18,130 bases of DNA from Acidobacteriota bacterium (GTDB taxonomy: Bacteria; Acidobacteriota; Thermoanaerobaculia; Multivoradales; JAHEKO01), in assembly GCA_029861655.1 (NCBI GenBank), contig JAOTZA010000026.1:1-18130 (forward strand), given 5' to 3'. The position numbers were made by a program, and so were the translations under genes. The notes under the pieces are model-generated. The model had not been told where the DNA came from and made no database searches. It saw only the letters and a list, made by a program, of their open reading frames with translations. Shown here one piece after another: positions 1 through 10,091 of the stretch (the stretch's first letter is position 1; every line of letters begins with the position of its first letter).

Positions 1-882
1 GGCCACCTTTATGGCGCCCATCGGCCGGCCGCACCCCAGATTGACCTGGGTGTCCCGCATCGCCTCGCGCGCGTGAGCGAAAAAGTCGACGACCTCGGCA
101 AGCGGCGGCGGTGCGAGGTGCCCCATAGGGGTTCCCACCAACGGCGTGAGAACGACCAGGATCAGCGTTGAGACGGGGTAGCGGCGAATCATCTCGAGCG
201 CATTCCACTCGCCCACGAGGCGACCGTAGTGCAAGCCAAGAACAATGTGCGGAATGATCTTCAGTTCCCGAGCCGCCAGCAGGGCGATCGAGCGCTCGAA
301 ATCCTCGGCGGTGAGGTCGAGGTGATAGACCTCGCGGATCGTCTCTTCGGACCCGATCACATCCAGCATCACGCCATCGACCCCGGCGTCGGCCAGCCCT
401 CGCGCCAGATCGGGCGAGACCACACCCGAGTGAACGATCACCTTGAGACCCAACTCCTCGCGGATGCGGCGCATCGCCTCGAAGTGCGATGCGAGCGGCA
501 CCTCTCCGGTACGATTCGAGCCGCCCGAAAGCAGGATCCCGTTGGTGCCGGAGTCGGCGAGATCGCTGGCGGTCTCGAACAGGTCTTTGCCATCGGCGAC
601 GTTGACCATCCCTTCGAGGACCTTGGTGCCGCAATGGTCGCACTGCAACGCACAGGCCGTGCCGGTGACGCTGATCGGCAGAAAGCGATTCGCCTTGTGC
701 GGCCGCCACTCGCTGGTCTCCCACCGCTTGAGCCCCGGGGCGTAGAACTGCACCGACCGGCCAAAGACCTCGAGTCGTTGACGCATTCCCTTTGTCGGCG
801 GCTGCGGCGGATCGAGCACCGGGGGCGGCTCGGGACGACCGAGGGTGACGAGGTCCGGAGTCGCTGTGCCCTGGCAACTCAC
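1..882 (-). CDS. Radical SAM lipoyl synthase, LipS1/LipS2 type (3' end cut by window edge)
   Basis: This is the N-terminal 294 residues of a radical SAM protein; the stop lies beyond position 1. The cluster motif CX3CX2C is at C77, C81 and C84 (CALQCDHC), followed by a glycine-rich segment (LLSGGSNRTG, about 117-126) suited to SAM binding and a TIM-barrel-like pattern of alternating strands. A late conserved-looking cysteine is C284 (LGCGRPMG). LipS1 and LipS2 are a two-protein lipoyl synthase that inserts sulfur into protein-bound octanoate; their genes are known to accompany lipoate-dependent sHdr clusters. The start is taken as GTG at 882, whose GTGA overlaps the stop of the upstream LbpA-like gene; AAGGA lies about 11 bases upstream. 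The first 32 residues are proline-rich, so an internal ATG (codon 33) is an alternative. The radical SAM call is firm from the motif; LipS rests on context and I cannot tell S1 from S2. Confidence 0.75.
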   Translation of the reverse strand, partial: MSCQGTATPDLVTLGRPEPPPVLDPPQPPTKGMRQRLEVFGRSVQFYAPGLKRWETSEWRPHKANRFLPISVTGTACALQCDHCGTKVLEGMVNVADGKDLFETASDLADSGTNGILLSGGSNRTGEVPLASHFEAMRRIREELGLKVIVHSGVVSPDLARGLADAGVDGVMLDVIGSEETIREVYHLDLTAEDFERSIALLAARELKIIPHIVLGLHYGRLVGEWNALEMIRRYPVSTLILVVLTPLVGTPMGHLAPPPLAEVVDFFAHAREAMRDTQVNLGCGRPMGAIKVA

Positions 883-1340
883 TCGGCGACCATTCCTTTG
901 CTTTCGAAGCGCTCGATCTCGGCGGCGAACCAAGACACCACCTGCTCACGACCATGGATCAGACGCTCCAGCTCGGCCTCGAGATCGATGGGCTCTAGCT
1001 CGACCAGCCACCGCTCGAGTGGCGCCCGGTTGATCTCGGTGGGATTCGCCAGTACGACATCGTTGTGAGCTACGATCTTCCCCGAAACCGGTGCGAGAAC
1101 CGGGCCGACGAACTTGGCAGCCTCGAGGTGGCCGAGTGAGGCGCCTCTGCCCACCACACTGCCAACAGCCTCGAACGACACCGCCACGATGTCCCCCGAG
1201 GTCTCGGCTCCAAGCGGGTCAAAACCGCATTGCACCCGCCCGTCCGCCTGTCGAGATACCCATAGATGTGTCGTGGGCTCGAAATAGAGGTCCTCATCGA
1301 GATCGTACCGGCCGACTGAAAAGAGTTTGTGATTTTTCAT
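879..1340 (-). CDS. Second lipoate-binding protein, LbpA/GcvH-like
   Basis: A 153-residue protein with a GcvH-type lipoyl domain. The lipoylated lysine is predicted at K76 in LEAAKFVGPVLAPVSGKI, where the Glu three residues before the lysine and the later PVSG turn match GcvH and LbpA. The C-terminal part (about 115-153) is rich in Glu and helical. LbpA proteins are GcvH relatives that carry sulfur on a dihydrolipoyl arm to the sHdr complex instead of serving glycine cleavage; no glycine cleavage genes are present here. It sits between the lipoate ligase (18-base gap) and the LipS gene (4-base overlap), so it is likely the first or dedicated substrate of that assembly machinery. The start ATG has GGGGAG five bases upstream. 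It differs clearly from the other LbpA at 12422-12883, so the two may not be interchangeable. Confidence 0.8.
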   Translation of the reverse strand: MKNHKLFSVGRYDLDEDLYFEPTTHLWVSRQADGRVQCGFDPLGAETSGDIVAVSFEAVGSVVGRGASLGHLEAAKFVGPVLAPVSGKIVAHNDVVLANPTEINRAPLERWLVELEPIDLEAELERLIHGREQVVSWFAAEIERFESKGMVAE

Positions 1341-1358
1341 TAGTTCTCCCCAGAGCCA

Positions 1359-2420
1359 CTAGTGCAACGTCAGACCAGGCGCCACGAGCTCTGCCAGCCT
1401 GCGGCCGGTTTCGCAGAAAGGTGCCAACCGCTTCTCGACCGCGGCCGGCTCGGCCAACGCGCCTTCGAGAGCACCGCCGAGACGCTCGGCCTCCCCGTTG
1501 AGCTCCGCACCGTGGATCCACACCCGTTCGAGACGGCCGTCGACCACGGACATCTGAACTCCCAGATCCCCACGATGGGCGGCAAATACCCAGACACCCG
1601 CACAGATCTTGACCTGACGGCCGCCTCGGGGTCCGAACCATCGACCCGATCGGGGCCCCCACAGCCAGCTGGAGGTGCTCAGCGTCTCCTCCCAGCCCGC
1701 AATCGCTCGCTCCTCGGCCTCGGTGGCCGATTCCGTTTGGACCACCGAGCCCAACGCCTCGCCATAGGCACGAGTCAACTCCTCGCGGGCTCGCGCAAAC
1801 GTGGTCCGGTCAGCTCCTTCCGCCCCGAGCGTCGACACGTGGGTTCTCATCAGCCGACAGCACTCCCGGCGCATCGCTTCGCTCGGCAAAGCCAGGATCT
1901 CGATCATCACACGATGCTCGAAGCGGAAGATGACGTTACCGACCACGGTCACCGCGTCGCCGATTCGGCCCGCACCGGTACCCGACAGGCGGCGGTTCCC
2001 CACCGCGATGTCGTTGGACCCTCGAAGCCGCGCGTCCACCCCAAGGCGACGAAACGCTCGGACGGCCGGACTCAGATAGTCCCGGTAAAGACGATCCACC
2101 CGAGCCGGTGCGCTATCGACCGGCACGGTGATCTGAAAGAAGAGCTGGTCCCGGTCGATGTAGACGGGCCCACCGCCAATCTGCCGTCGCAGGATCGGCA
2201 AACCGAGACGCCGGCACGCCTTCCGATCGATCTCCTCGATCGCCCGATGGAACCCAATCGAGACGTAGGGTTCCGCGGGGCGGCAAAACGACAGCACCGG
2301 GGCGTCGCCAGGGCTCATCGCCGACGCGATTCCATGCCACAGGCACTGGGATCGCAGCGCACTCACCGTACCCGCGTCCAAAACCCGCAAGGTTGGCTTC
2401 GGGTCAGGGATCCCCGCCAT
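1359..2420 (-). CDS. Lipoate-protein ligase with fused accessory domain (sLpl-like)
   Basis: A 353-residue ligase expected to activate lipoate or octanoate as an acyl-AMP and attach it to LbpA. The biotin/lipoate ligase signature RRQIGGGPVY lies at 78-87, and SNDIAVGNRRLSGTGAG at 135-151 corresponds to the adenylate-binding loop. Residues from about 240 on (SSWLWG, then a small alpha/beta domain) match the accessory C-terminal domain of full-length LplA, so both domains are in one chain. Oddity: by alignment with the RKVSGSA loop of E. coli LplA, the catalytic lysine position (K133 there) is R144 here. The gene begins with ATG preceded by a strong AAGGAG and overlaps the upstream winged-helix gene by 17 bases, implying translational coupling. 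Family assignment is firm; specificity for LbpA is inferred from the operon. Confidence 0.85.
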   Translation of the reverse strand: MAGIPDPKPTLRVLDAGTVSALRSQCLWHGIASAMSPGDAPVLSFCRPAEPYVSIGFHRAIEEIDRKACRRLGLPILRRQIGGGPVYIDRDQLFFQITVPVDSAPARVDRLYRDYLSPAVRAFRRLGVDARLRGSNDIAVGNRRLSGTGAGRIGDAVTVVGNVIFRFEHRVMIEILALPSEAMRRECCRLMRTHVSTLGAEGADRTTFARAREELTRAYGEALGSVVQTESATEAEERAIAGWEETLSTSSWLWGPRSGRWFGPRGGRQVKICAGVWVFAAHRGDLGVQMSVVDGRLERVWIHGAELNGEAERLGGALEGALAEPAAVEKRLAPFCETGRRLAELVAPGLTLH

Positions 2421-2906
2421 CGGTCTCCTTCCGCGACGAGATCACCGGCGCCAAGCCCTCGATGAGCCTCGCGCCGGCTTTGCCGGCGATTTGCTCGACC
2501 ACCGACACGAGCCCCGAGGTCAGCTGTGTGCCACGTATCTGATCCCCGACCAGCTCACGTACAACCAGGCCGACCTGCGCCAGATCGTGGAGCCGCTCCG
2601 AGGTCGCCACTCTCTCGAGACCGGTCGTCTGCATCACCTGATGAAGCTCGACCGCGATCTCCGGATCGAGCGACCGCAGGATCTCGTAGTTGATCGGATC
2701 CGAGGCCAGCCGCAGGGCCCGCAACAGCATCTCGCGAGCATCGGCGTCCATCCCGCCCTCGGCGTGACGCCTACCGAGCCAGCCGACAAAGGTCTGCGCC
2801 GTTTCCAGACGATCCTGCCGGTCGAGAGATAAGAGCACCGTTCGCAGGCGCTCCGCCAGACCTGCCGCGATCTTGTCGCCGACCTCCAGATGCCCTTCGT
2901 CGCCGC

Positions 2907-2910
<4 letters not shown>
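2404..2910 (-). CDS. Small probable winged-helix protein of unknown role, CTG start likely
   Basis: I do not recognise a named family. The longest open frame would reach 3159, but that part lies antiparallel-free within the membrane-oxidoreductase gene and has Arg/Gly-rich, shadow-like composition. The likely start is CTG at 2910, whose CTGA overlaps the stop of that gene, with GGAGG four bases upstream; this gives 168 residues. GTG at 2838 is an alternative. Residues about 64-140 read like an ArsR/MarR-type winged helix: ALRLASDPINYEILRSL, a helix-turn-helix around 88-113 (TTGLERVATSERLHDLAQVG) and a wing-like VRELVGDQIRGTQLT. It could regulate the locus or be a protein-interaction domain. 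It ends 17 bases inside the lipoate ligase gene. Confidence 0.6.
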
Positions 2911-4943
<2,033 letters not shown>

Positions 4944-4978
4944 CTCTACCCTCTTGCCATCGATAGGGTGCCTCGCCG

Positions 4979-5947
4979 CTAGCCCTTCTTCTCCTGGATG
5001 GCTTCCGTCAACTCCTCACACACATCGAACAGATCCTCGACCAGCCCATAGTGCGCATAGTTGAAGATCGGTGCCTGCTTGTCGGTATTGACGGCAACGA
5101 TCGTTGCCGAGCTCTTCATACCCTCGATGTGCTCGGGAGCGCCCGAGACTCCGAGCGCCAGATAGAGCTTGGGCGACACCTTGAGACCGGATTTTCCCAC
5201 TTGTCGCGTCTTTGGCAACCAGCCCGAATCGATCAGCGGACGCGAGCCCGCCACGGCGCCGTCCAGTTCCTCCGCCAGCTCTTCGGCGACCTCGATGTCG
5301 TCCTTTGATCCGATGCCCCGACCGATCGCCACCAGTACTTCCTTGGCAGTGATGTCCACATCGCCCGCCTCGGGCTCGATGAGTCGCTTGAAGCGGACAC
5401 GTCCCCGGCCGGCCGGCGCCGCAACACTCTCCGTGGCCGGTGCGCCCTCGGCTTTGCCCGCTTCGACGGCTCCCGAACCCGCCAGCACGCTCGCGACGCA
5501 ACGACCCCCACCAAGATCCGACGTGACATTCAGCTTGCCGCCATAGAGCTGGGCTGTAGCGTGAATATTCTCGCCCGCCTCGACAAGCGCGATACAGGAC
5601 GCCGCGTGCGGAACACCAGCACGCGTTGCCAGGTTGCTCGCCAGATCCATTCCCATCGAGGTGTACCCGACCAGCACCACTCTGGGATCGACAGCCTCGT
5701 AGACGGCCAGGAGGGCGTCGCCATGCGAGTCGGGGTCGAAGTCCGAGAGACCCTCGCCGTCGACACGCACCACCCGTTCAGCCGCACCCAGCGCCGTCAC
5801 CATCCCATCGTTCCCGCCGATCAGAGCGACTACGCACTGACCGCCAAGGGCAGCGGCGAGAGTCTTACCGATACCCAGCAGTTCGAAAGTGATCTCACCG
5901 AGCTCGCCCTTGAGATGCTCGGCCACCACCAGCACATCATTTGCCAT
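4979..5947 (-). CDS. etfA: Electron transfer flavoprotein alpha subunit
   Basis: A 322-residue EtfA/FixB protein. Its C-terminal FAD domain shows the expected series: GRGIG (209-213), GSRPLIDSGWLP (234-245), QVGKSG (249-254), LGVSGAPEH (265-273) and APIFNYAHYG (292-301). It should pair with EtfB, take electrons from the sHdr complex and pass them to the EMO protein encoded next. Several motif residues differ from the common ETF consensus: GKSG for GQTG, SGAPEH for SGAIQH, and AHYG for ADYG. These lie around the flavin and could tune its potential. The start is ambiguous: ATG at 5947 shares one base with the etfB stop and has a G-run about seven bases upstream; GTG at 5950 would add one residue. 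Family certain; partner inferred from the operon. Confidence 0.92.
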   Translation of the reverse strand: MANDVLVVAEHLKGELGEITFELLGIGKTLAAALGGQCVVALIGGNDGMVTALGAAERVVRVDGEGLSDFDPDSHGDALLAVYEAVDPRVVLVGYTSMGMDLASNLATRAGVPHAASCIALVEAGENIHATAQLYGGKLNVTSDLGGGRCVASVLAGSGAVEAGKAEGAPATESVAAPAGRGRVRFKRLIEPEAGDVDITAKEVLVAIGRGIGSKDDIEVAEELAEELDGAVAGSRPLIDSGWLPKTRQVGKSGLKVSPKLYLALGVSGAPEHIEGMKSSATIVAVNTDKQAPIFNYAHYGLVEDLFDVCEELTEAIQEKKG

Positions 5948-6720
5948 CACACCACCCCCTTCGCTTCGAGCACCGCCATCAACTCATCGACTCCGGCGAG
6001 CATCTGCGCCCCGGCACCGGTCTCGGGTGCGGTCATCTCGACAACGCTGAACCCTGAACCGCCGCCAGCCGCGGCCCCCGACGACTCGCCGGCGCCTGCC
6101 AGCGTCTCGATAGTCGCCGACTGCTGGATCTGCCTGACTTTCGACACCGGGGCGTAGCGTGGCGACTGACGGGCCGCCTGGATTCCCAGGACCGCCGGTA
6201 GGCTGATTTCGAGCTCGGCGACGACACCACCCGAGTACTCCTTGTGCACGGTGACCATACCCTCGCCGGGCTCACCCACCTCAACCTGGGTCACCACCTC
6301 GACGCAGGGCACATCGAGCAACGCGGCGACGATAGGCCCGAGTTGACCGTCACGGTCATCGGCGGCCTGGACACCGGTCAGGATCAGATCGTGCTCTTGC
6401 GCCGAGAGCACTTCCTCGAAAACCGCCGCAAGACCGGTGTTGCCTTCGACATTCGCGGCTCCGGTGATCTTGAGCACCCGGTCGGCGCCCTTGGCCAACG
6501 CCGTAAAGAGCATCTTGTCGACATCCGCTGCGTCCAGAGCTACAACCGTCAGCTCACCGCCGCTCGTCTCCTTGAGCAGCAACCCTTCTTCCAACGCATG
6601 ATCGTCGAACTCGTTGACGGTCAGTTTGAGGTGCTCGGTAGCGAGCGCTTTACCCGAGCCGTCGACCTCGAGATCTTCGACCAGATCAGGCACCCGTTTC
6701 ATCAAGACGACGATCTTCAT
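5947..6720 (-). CDS. etfB: Electron transfer flavoprotein beta subunit
   Basis: A 257-residue EtfB/FixA protein starting MKIVVLMKRVPD, the usual N-terminus of the family. The nucleotide-binding stretch LTGVQAADDRDGQLGP (about 114-129) matches the AMP- or second-FAD-binding motif of EtfB, and ALAKGADR is the usual mid-domain motif. A glycine/alanine-rich linker near residues 211-223 precedes a short C-terminal tail that should wrap the alpha subunit. It overlaps etfA by one base (TGATG). TAGGAG lies seven bases before the ATG. A 180-base gap separates it from the preceding sHdrB3 gene, the largest gap in the operon, so some independent expression of etfBA-EMO is possible. Whether the pair bifurcates electrons cannot be read from the sequence. 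Confidence 0.92.
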   Translation of the reverse strand: MKIVVLMKRVPDLVEDLEVDGSGKALATEHLKLTVNEFDDHALEEGLLLKETSGGELTVVALDAADVDKMLFTALAKGADRVLKITGAANVEGNTGLAAVFEEVLSAQEHDLILTGVQAADDRDGQLGPIVAALLDVPCVEVVTQVEVGEPGEGMVTVHKEYSGGVVAELEISLPAVLGIQAARQSPRYAPVSKVRQIQQSATIETLAGAGESSGAAAGGGSGFSVVEMTAPETGAGAQMLAGVDELMAVLEAKGVV

Positions 6721-6750
6721 TCTTTGACTCCTATTTGACAGCCGCGTTCA

Positions 6751-6839
6751 CGAGGGGCTCGAGCGAGCGGAGACTCGGCGGCGAAGCGAGGACTGGCGGA
6801 TCGCCTCCAGCCGCGCAGCGGAGCGAGTCGAGCCCCTCG
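6751..6839. repeat. Inverted-repeat element in the etfB/sHdrB3 gap
   Basis: Perfect 12-bp inverted arms CGAGGGGCTCGA (6751-6762) and TCGAGCCCCTCG (6828-6839) bracket a GC-rich core. The core has an inner hairpin, CTGGCGG-ATCG-CCTCCAG (one mismatch), and a small CCGC-GCA-GCGG stem. It lies inside the only gap over 100 bases in the 14-kb operon. It has no T-run, so it is not a clear terminator. It could be a REP-like mobile repeat or an mRNA-stability or processing element. Confidence 0.6.
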
Positions 6840-6900
6840 GGAACGCAAGTTCTCATCGCGAGGTCCGACTCGGGATCGTCGGGGGCGGTCCGGCGGCGGC

Positions 6901-8253
6901 TCACGCTACACCTTCCCCGATCGGCTCCATACAGGCGTCCAGAATCTCGATGATGTCGAGCACCTCGAGTTTGCCGTCGTTGTCGGTGGACTTGACCGCG
7001 TCTTCGAACCGCGAGACTTCGTACGGACAACAGACCGCCAGCACTTCGGCCCCGACTTCGACCGCTTCTTTTACCCGGTTCTCGGACAGTCGCTCCATCT
7101 GGTGCTCGGCGGCGAATCCGTCGAGCCACATCCCACCACCACCGCCACCACAACAGTAGCCCTGCGCCTTGCAGCGGTACATCTCGACAAACTCGATTCC
7201 CGGAACCGCTTCGAGAAGCCGGCGCGGAGCGTCGTACTCACCGTTGTGCCGCCCCAGATAGCAGGGGTCGTGAAAGGTAACCTTGCGTGCGAAAGAGCCG
7301 CTCAGAAGCGGCGCCAAGGCGTCGACCTGCTGAGCGAGGAACTGGGTGTAGTGCTCGACCGGGTAGGTATCGCCGCCCGTCTTGCCGTGGCTGACCCGAG
7401 GATACTCGTTCTTGATGGCGTTGTAGGCGTGCGGCCCGCTCACCACGATCTTGCCGAACTCGTATTTTCCGAACTGTTCGAGATTGTGCTCCGCTACTTC
7501 CTCGAAGAGACCGGGCTCGCCGGCCAAGCGCTGAGAATCGCCATCGGTGCGCTCGTCGACACCCAAGATTCCGAAATCGACACCCAACCGGCTGAAAACA
7601 CGCGCCATCGCCTGGGCGGCGTCGACTCCGCGGTTGTGGAAGGCGTAGTAATCGCCGACAAACCACAAGACATCGACCGGGCCGGGATTCTTTGGCAGAA
7701 GGCGGATGTCGACACCGGCCTTGCGCGTCCAGCGCGTGCGCCGCCTCGCCGATTCGCCCATCGGATTGCCGTACTCAGCGACGTTCTGGAACATCTCGAG
7801 CAGTTCGCCTGGAACGTTGCGGCCGTCGAGAACCGCCTGCGCCCGTGCCGCCGGCATGATTTCGACCATGTCGACTTCCTTGGGGCACACGCGAACACAG
7901 TTCTGGCAACTCGTGCACAGCCACATGTCCTGGTGATCGAACAGATCCATTCCGGTCTGCAGACGGCGAAAGATTTTGCGTGGACCGTAGTCGCCGCCGG
8001 CGGTATCCACCGGGCAGGCCGGGATGCACTGGGCGCACTGGTAGCACCAGCCCATCGATTCGGCGCCCGGAATCGCCGTCAGCTCTTCCAGGTGGGTCAG
8101 GTCGTAGTCTACGATCTCGCGGGGCTCATACATCTTGTTCCACTGACCCGAGATGTCGACACCTTCGAGAATGACCTGCTCGTCTTGCACAAAGCCTTCG
8201 TCTCTCGGAGCCCTGCGGGCCGTCGTCGTCTTGTAGGTCGATCGCTCAGGCAT
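6901..8253 (-). CDS. shdrB3: sHdrC2/sHdrB2 fusion (sHdrB3-type) Fe-S CCG protein
   Basis: A 450-residue soluble protein joining a two-cluster ferredoxin domain to a CCG domain, as in the fused subunit of ETF-linked sHdr clusters. Cluster motifs are C70/C73/C76/C80 and C113/C116/C119/C123. The CCG domain has HDPC (C331), CCG at 367-369 followed by a glycine run, and a final CC at 408-409. The first CCG repeat is degenerate (WFVGDYYAFHN without cysteines), so only one noncubane cluster site is likely. It should act as the second Hdr-like catalytic or electron-exit subunit, probably docking to EtfAB. The start is ATG at 8253, eight bases inside sHdrH, with GGGGGAG five bases upstream; a longer reading frame to 8286 has a poor start. 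Its CCG region closely resembles that of the EMO protein downstream. Confidence 0.88.
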   Translation of the reverse strand: MPERSTYKTTTARRAPRDEGFVQDEQVILEGVDISGQWNKMYEPREIVDYDLTHLEELTAIPGAESMGWCYQCAQCIPACPVDTAGGDYGPRKIFRRLQTGMDLFDHQDMWLCTSCQNCVRVCPKEVDMVEIMPAARAQAVLDGRNVPGELLEMFQNVAEYGNPMGESARRRTRWTRKAGVDIRLLPKNPGPVDVLWFVGDYYAFHNRGVDAAQAMARVFSRLGVDFGILGVDERTDGDSQRLAGEPGLFEEVAEHNLEQFGKYEFGKIVVSGPHAYNAIKNEYPRVSHGKTGGDTYPVEHYTQFLAQQVDALAPLLSGSFARKVTFHDPCYLGRHNGEYDAPRRLLEAVPGIEFVEMYRCKAQGYCCGGGGGGMWLDGFAAEHQMERLSENRVKEAVEVGAEVLAVCCPYEVSRFEDAVKSTDNDGKLEVLDIIEILDACMEPIGEGVA

Positions 8254-9007
8254 CTTGCTCCCCCATCGACTGAACACCCAGCACACGGCTCACCAACTCG
8301 GGAAGCTCCGGCAGGATCCGGTTGAATTCCTGTGACAGCTTGACGCGAAAAACCGTGTACATATAGACAGCGTAGACACAGGCGAGAAAAACATCGGTAC
8401 CAAAGAGCCCGCGACCCGAGCCGGCGTAACCGGCGGAGTGCCCCTCGGCGTTGACAAAAGCCGTCGCGCGACCGATGTTGTTGTAGATCTCACCCACGGT
8501 GTCGCCTCCCAGATCGACCTCGTCTCGAACCACCAGGGGCATGGCCCCGGTCCCGCTCTCAGGGTTCCAGATCCAGTGCGTCCACAGCCAGTACCGGCGC
8601 GGATCGGTGAAGTGGAGGCACTCGGTAGCGAGCGCCAGCACCATCGCCTCTTCGACGCCATTCACCGCTCCAGTAAACCGGTCCAACCTCTCGGCGGGCG
8701 AACCCCCTCCGTAGAGCAAGAGTGAAAGCTCGTCGCGGAGCGTGTCCATCCCGTTGGCTCGTATCAGCCGACCGGACTTGCGTCGTAGCGAGAACATCAT
8801 TCCCAGAAGGCACTTGAATCCGTCTTCGTCGAGCGACGCGATCTCACCTACCCCGAGCAACCGGCCAATGTCGGCACTTTTGGCATCCAGTCGTTCACCG
8901 ATGTCTTCGAGTTCGGCGTTAGTGGCGAGCTTGGTCGCCTCCTTCATGAACTCGAGCGCCGCCTCGGAGTCGACGACTCGGTCGGGAGTGAGCTGGTCGT
9001 GAAGCAC
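8246..9007 (-). CDS. shdrH: sHdrH-type conserved protein of the sHdr complex
   Basis: A 253-residue protein in the position of the 'Hyp' gene (sHdrH) that follows sHdrA in sHdr clusters. No catalytic or cofactor motif is visible. It is mainly helical, with a DUF1641-like feel in the first half, an aromatic patch RYWLWTHWIWNPESG (138-152) and a hydrophobic stretch DVFLACVYAVYMYTVF (205-220) near the end. It is probably structural, perhaps bridging sHdrA to the electron-exit subunits. The start is GTG at 9007, 25 bases after the sHdrA stop with a weak AGGA about 12 bases upstream. It ends inside sHdrB3 with an 8-base overlap. Assignment rests mainly on position between sHdrA and sHdrB3 and on length; the biochemical role is unknown. 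Confidence 0.75.
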   Translation of the reverse strand: MLHDQLTPDRVVDSEAALEFMKEATKLATNAELEDIGERLDAKSADIGRLLGVGEIASLDEDGFKCLLGMMFSLRRKSGRLIRANGMDTLRDELSLLLYGGGSPAERLDRFTGAVNGVEEAMVLALATECLHFTDPRRYWLWTHWIWNPESGTGAMPLVVRDEVDLGGDTVGEIYNNIGRATAFVNAEGHSAGYAGSGRGLFGTDVFLACVYAVYMYTVFRVKLSQEFNRILPELPELVSRVLGVQSMGEQDA

Positions 9008-9032
9008 GTCGCCGATAGTTCCTAGCGAGCTG

Positions 9033-10091
9033 CTACGCCCCCACGAGCTGTTTGCGCAGGAAGCCGGCAGCCTTCATGACCGCGGCACCCGCCATCGAGA
9101 TCGAGTCCTCCAGATCCGCCGGCCCGACCGCGGCGCCCGCCGCATAAAAACCGGGTTTGGAGGTCGAAACCGTATTGAGGGGACCATCGATCGTCTCGAT
9201 AAAGCCGTGCGACTCGAGCGGTAGCCCGAAGATCTCGGCCATCTCCCGCGAGCCGTCGCTGGGCTCCATCCCCACCGACAGGACGACCACATCCATGGCC
9301 ACCTCGACAGGACGGCCCATCGTCGTGTCCTCACCCTTGATCACTACCTCGTCGCCGCGTTTGGTGATCTCGGTGACAATGCCACGGATGAACTGGACCT
9401 TGTGTTCTTCCTGCGCCTTCCAGTAGATCTGGTCTTCCCAGAAGCCATACATGCGCATGTCGATGTAGAAGACAAAGACCTGGCAGCTCGGAAGCAGCTC
9501 CTTGATCTCGATCGCTTCCTTGCACGCGATCCCGCAACACACCTTCGAGCACCATTCGTTGCCGATCTGACGATCGCGACTGCCGACGCACTGGACAAAA
9601 CAAAGCCTCTTGGGGGGCTCGCCGGTCGAGGGTCTGACGACTCTCTCGTCCTTGAGCATGCGCTCGATGTCGACCAGGGTGATCACGTCGTCGTACTCGT
9701 AGTAGCCGTACATCTGGGTCTCGCGACCGGGATCGAAGTGCTGAAACCCCGTGCACAGAATCACTGCTCCGACCTTGACGACCTCCTCGCCATCGGGCCC
9801 CGCGAGCGTCACCGAGAGCTCGGGGAGCTCGCCCTCGGCCGCGGTGACCGTGGTTCCGGTTCGCAACTCGACCAGCGGATCGGCCTCGACCGCGTCGATC
9901 ACGCGCTTCATCGCCGTCTCGGCGTCCTCCATGTCGGGTGTCAACGCGGCATAGGGCGCCAGAATCGGGCTGCCCCCGAGGACCGGAGTCTTCTCCACCA
10001 CCAGCACCGGGTAGCCCAGCTCACCCGCCCCACGCGCGGCCTCGAGACCCGCCGGTCCGCCCCCGACAACCAGAATCGGATTTGATTCCAT
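9033..10091 (-). CDS. shdrA: sHdrA, FAD- and Fe-S-containing core subunit
   Basis: A 352-residue flavoprotein with an N-terminal Rossmann motif VVGGGPAGLEAA (8-19) and a second nucleotide-associated segment FYAAGAAVGPADLEDS (315-330). The HdrA-type cluster region CVGSRDRQIGNEWCSKVCCG gives C168, C181, C185/C186 and C190. It is about half as long as methanogen HdrA: the C-terminal ferredoxin and thioredoxin-reductase-like parts are absent, as is usual for sHdrA. It should be the central electron distributor of the sHdr complex. The start is ATG at 10091, sharing one base with the sHdrB1 stop, with GGAGG seven bases upstream; the longer frame to 10226 overlaps sHdrB1 and has no support. Confidence 0.93.
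   Translation of the reverse strand: MESNPILVVGGGPAGLEAARGAGELGYPVLVVEKTPVLGGSPILAPYAALTPDMEDAETAMKRVIDAVEADPLVELRTGTTVTAAEGELPELSVTLAGPDGEEVVKVGAVILCTGFQHFDPGRETQMYGYYEYDDVITLVDIERMLKDERVVRPSTGEPPKRLCFVQCVGSRDRQIGNEWCSKVCCGIACKEAIEIKELLPSCQVFVFYIDMRMYGFWEDQIYWKAQEEHKVQFIRGIVTEITKRGDEVVIKGEDTTMGRPVEVAMDVVVLSVGMEPSDGSREMAEIFGLPLESHGFIETIDGPLNTVSTSKPGFYAAGAAVGPADLEDSISMAGAAVMKAAGFLRKQLVGA

Noticed and set aside
879..1340. Housekeeping glycine cleavage H protein
   Set aside because: No gcvT or gcvP is present, and the gene is embedded with sHdr and lipoate assembly genes, which points to an LbpA role.
1362..2465. Long plus-strand open frames opposite the minus-strand operon (also 229-1068, 7102-8325, 10466-11866)
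   Set aside because: They mirror well-supported minus-strand genes in GC-rich DNA, show no family motifs and lack good ribosome-binding sites.
4979..6720. ETF of fatty-acid oxidation or the FixABCX nitrogen-fixation system
   Set aside because: No acyl-CoA dehydrogenase, fixC or fixX is nearby; the genes sit between sHdrB3 and an EMO-type protein.
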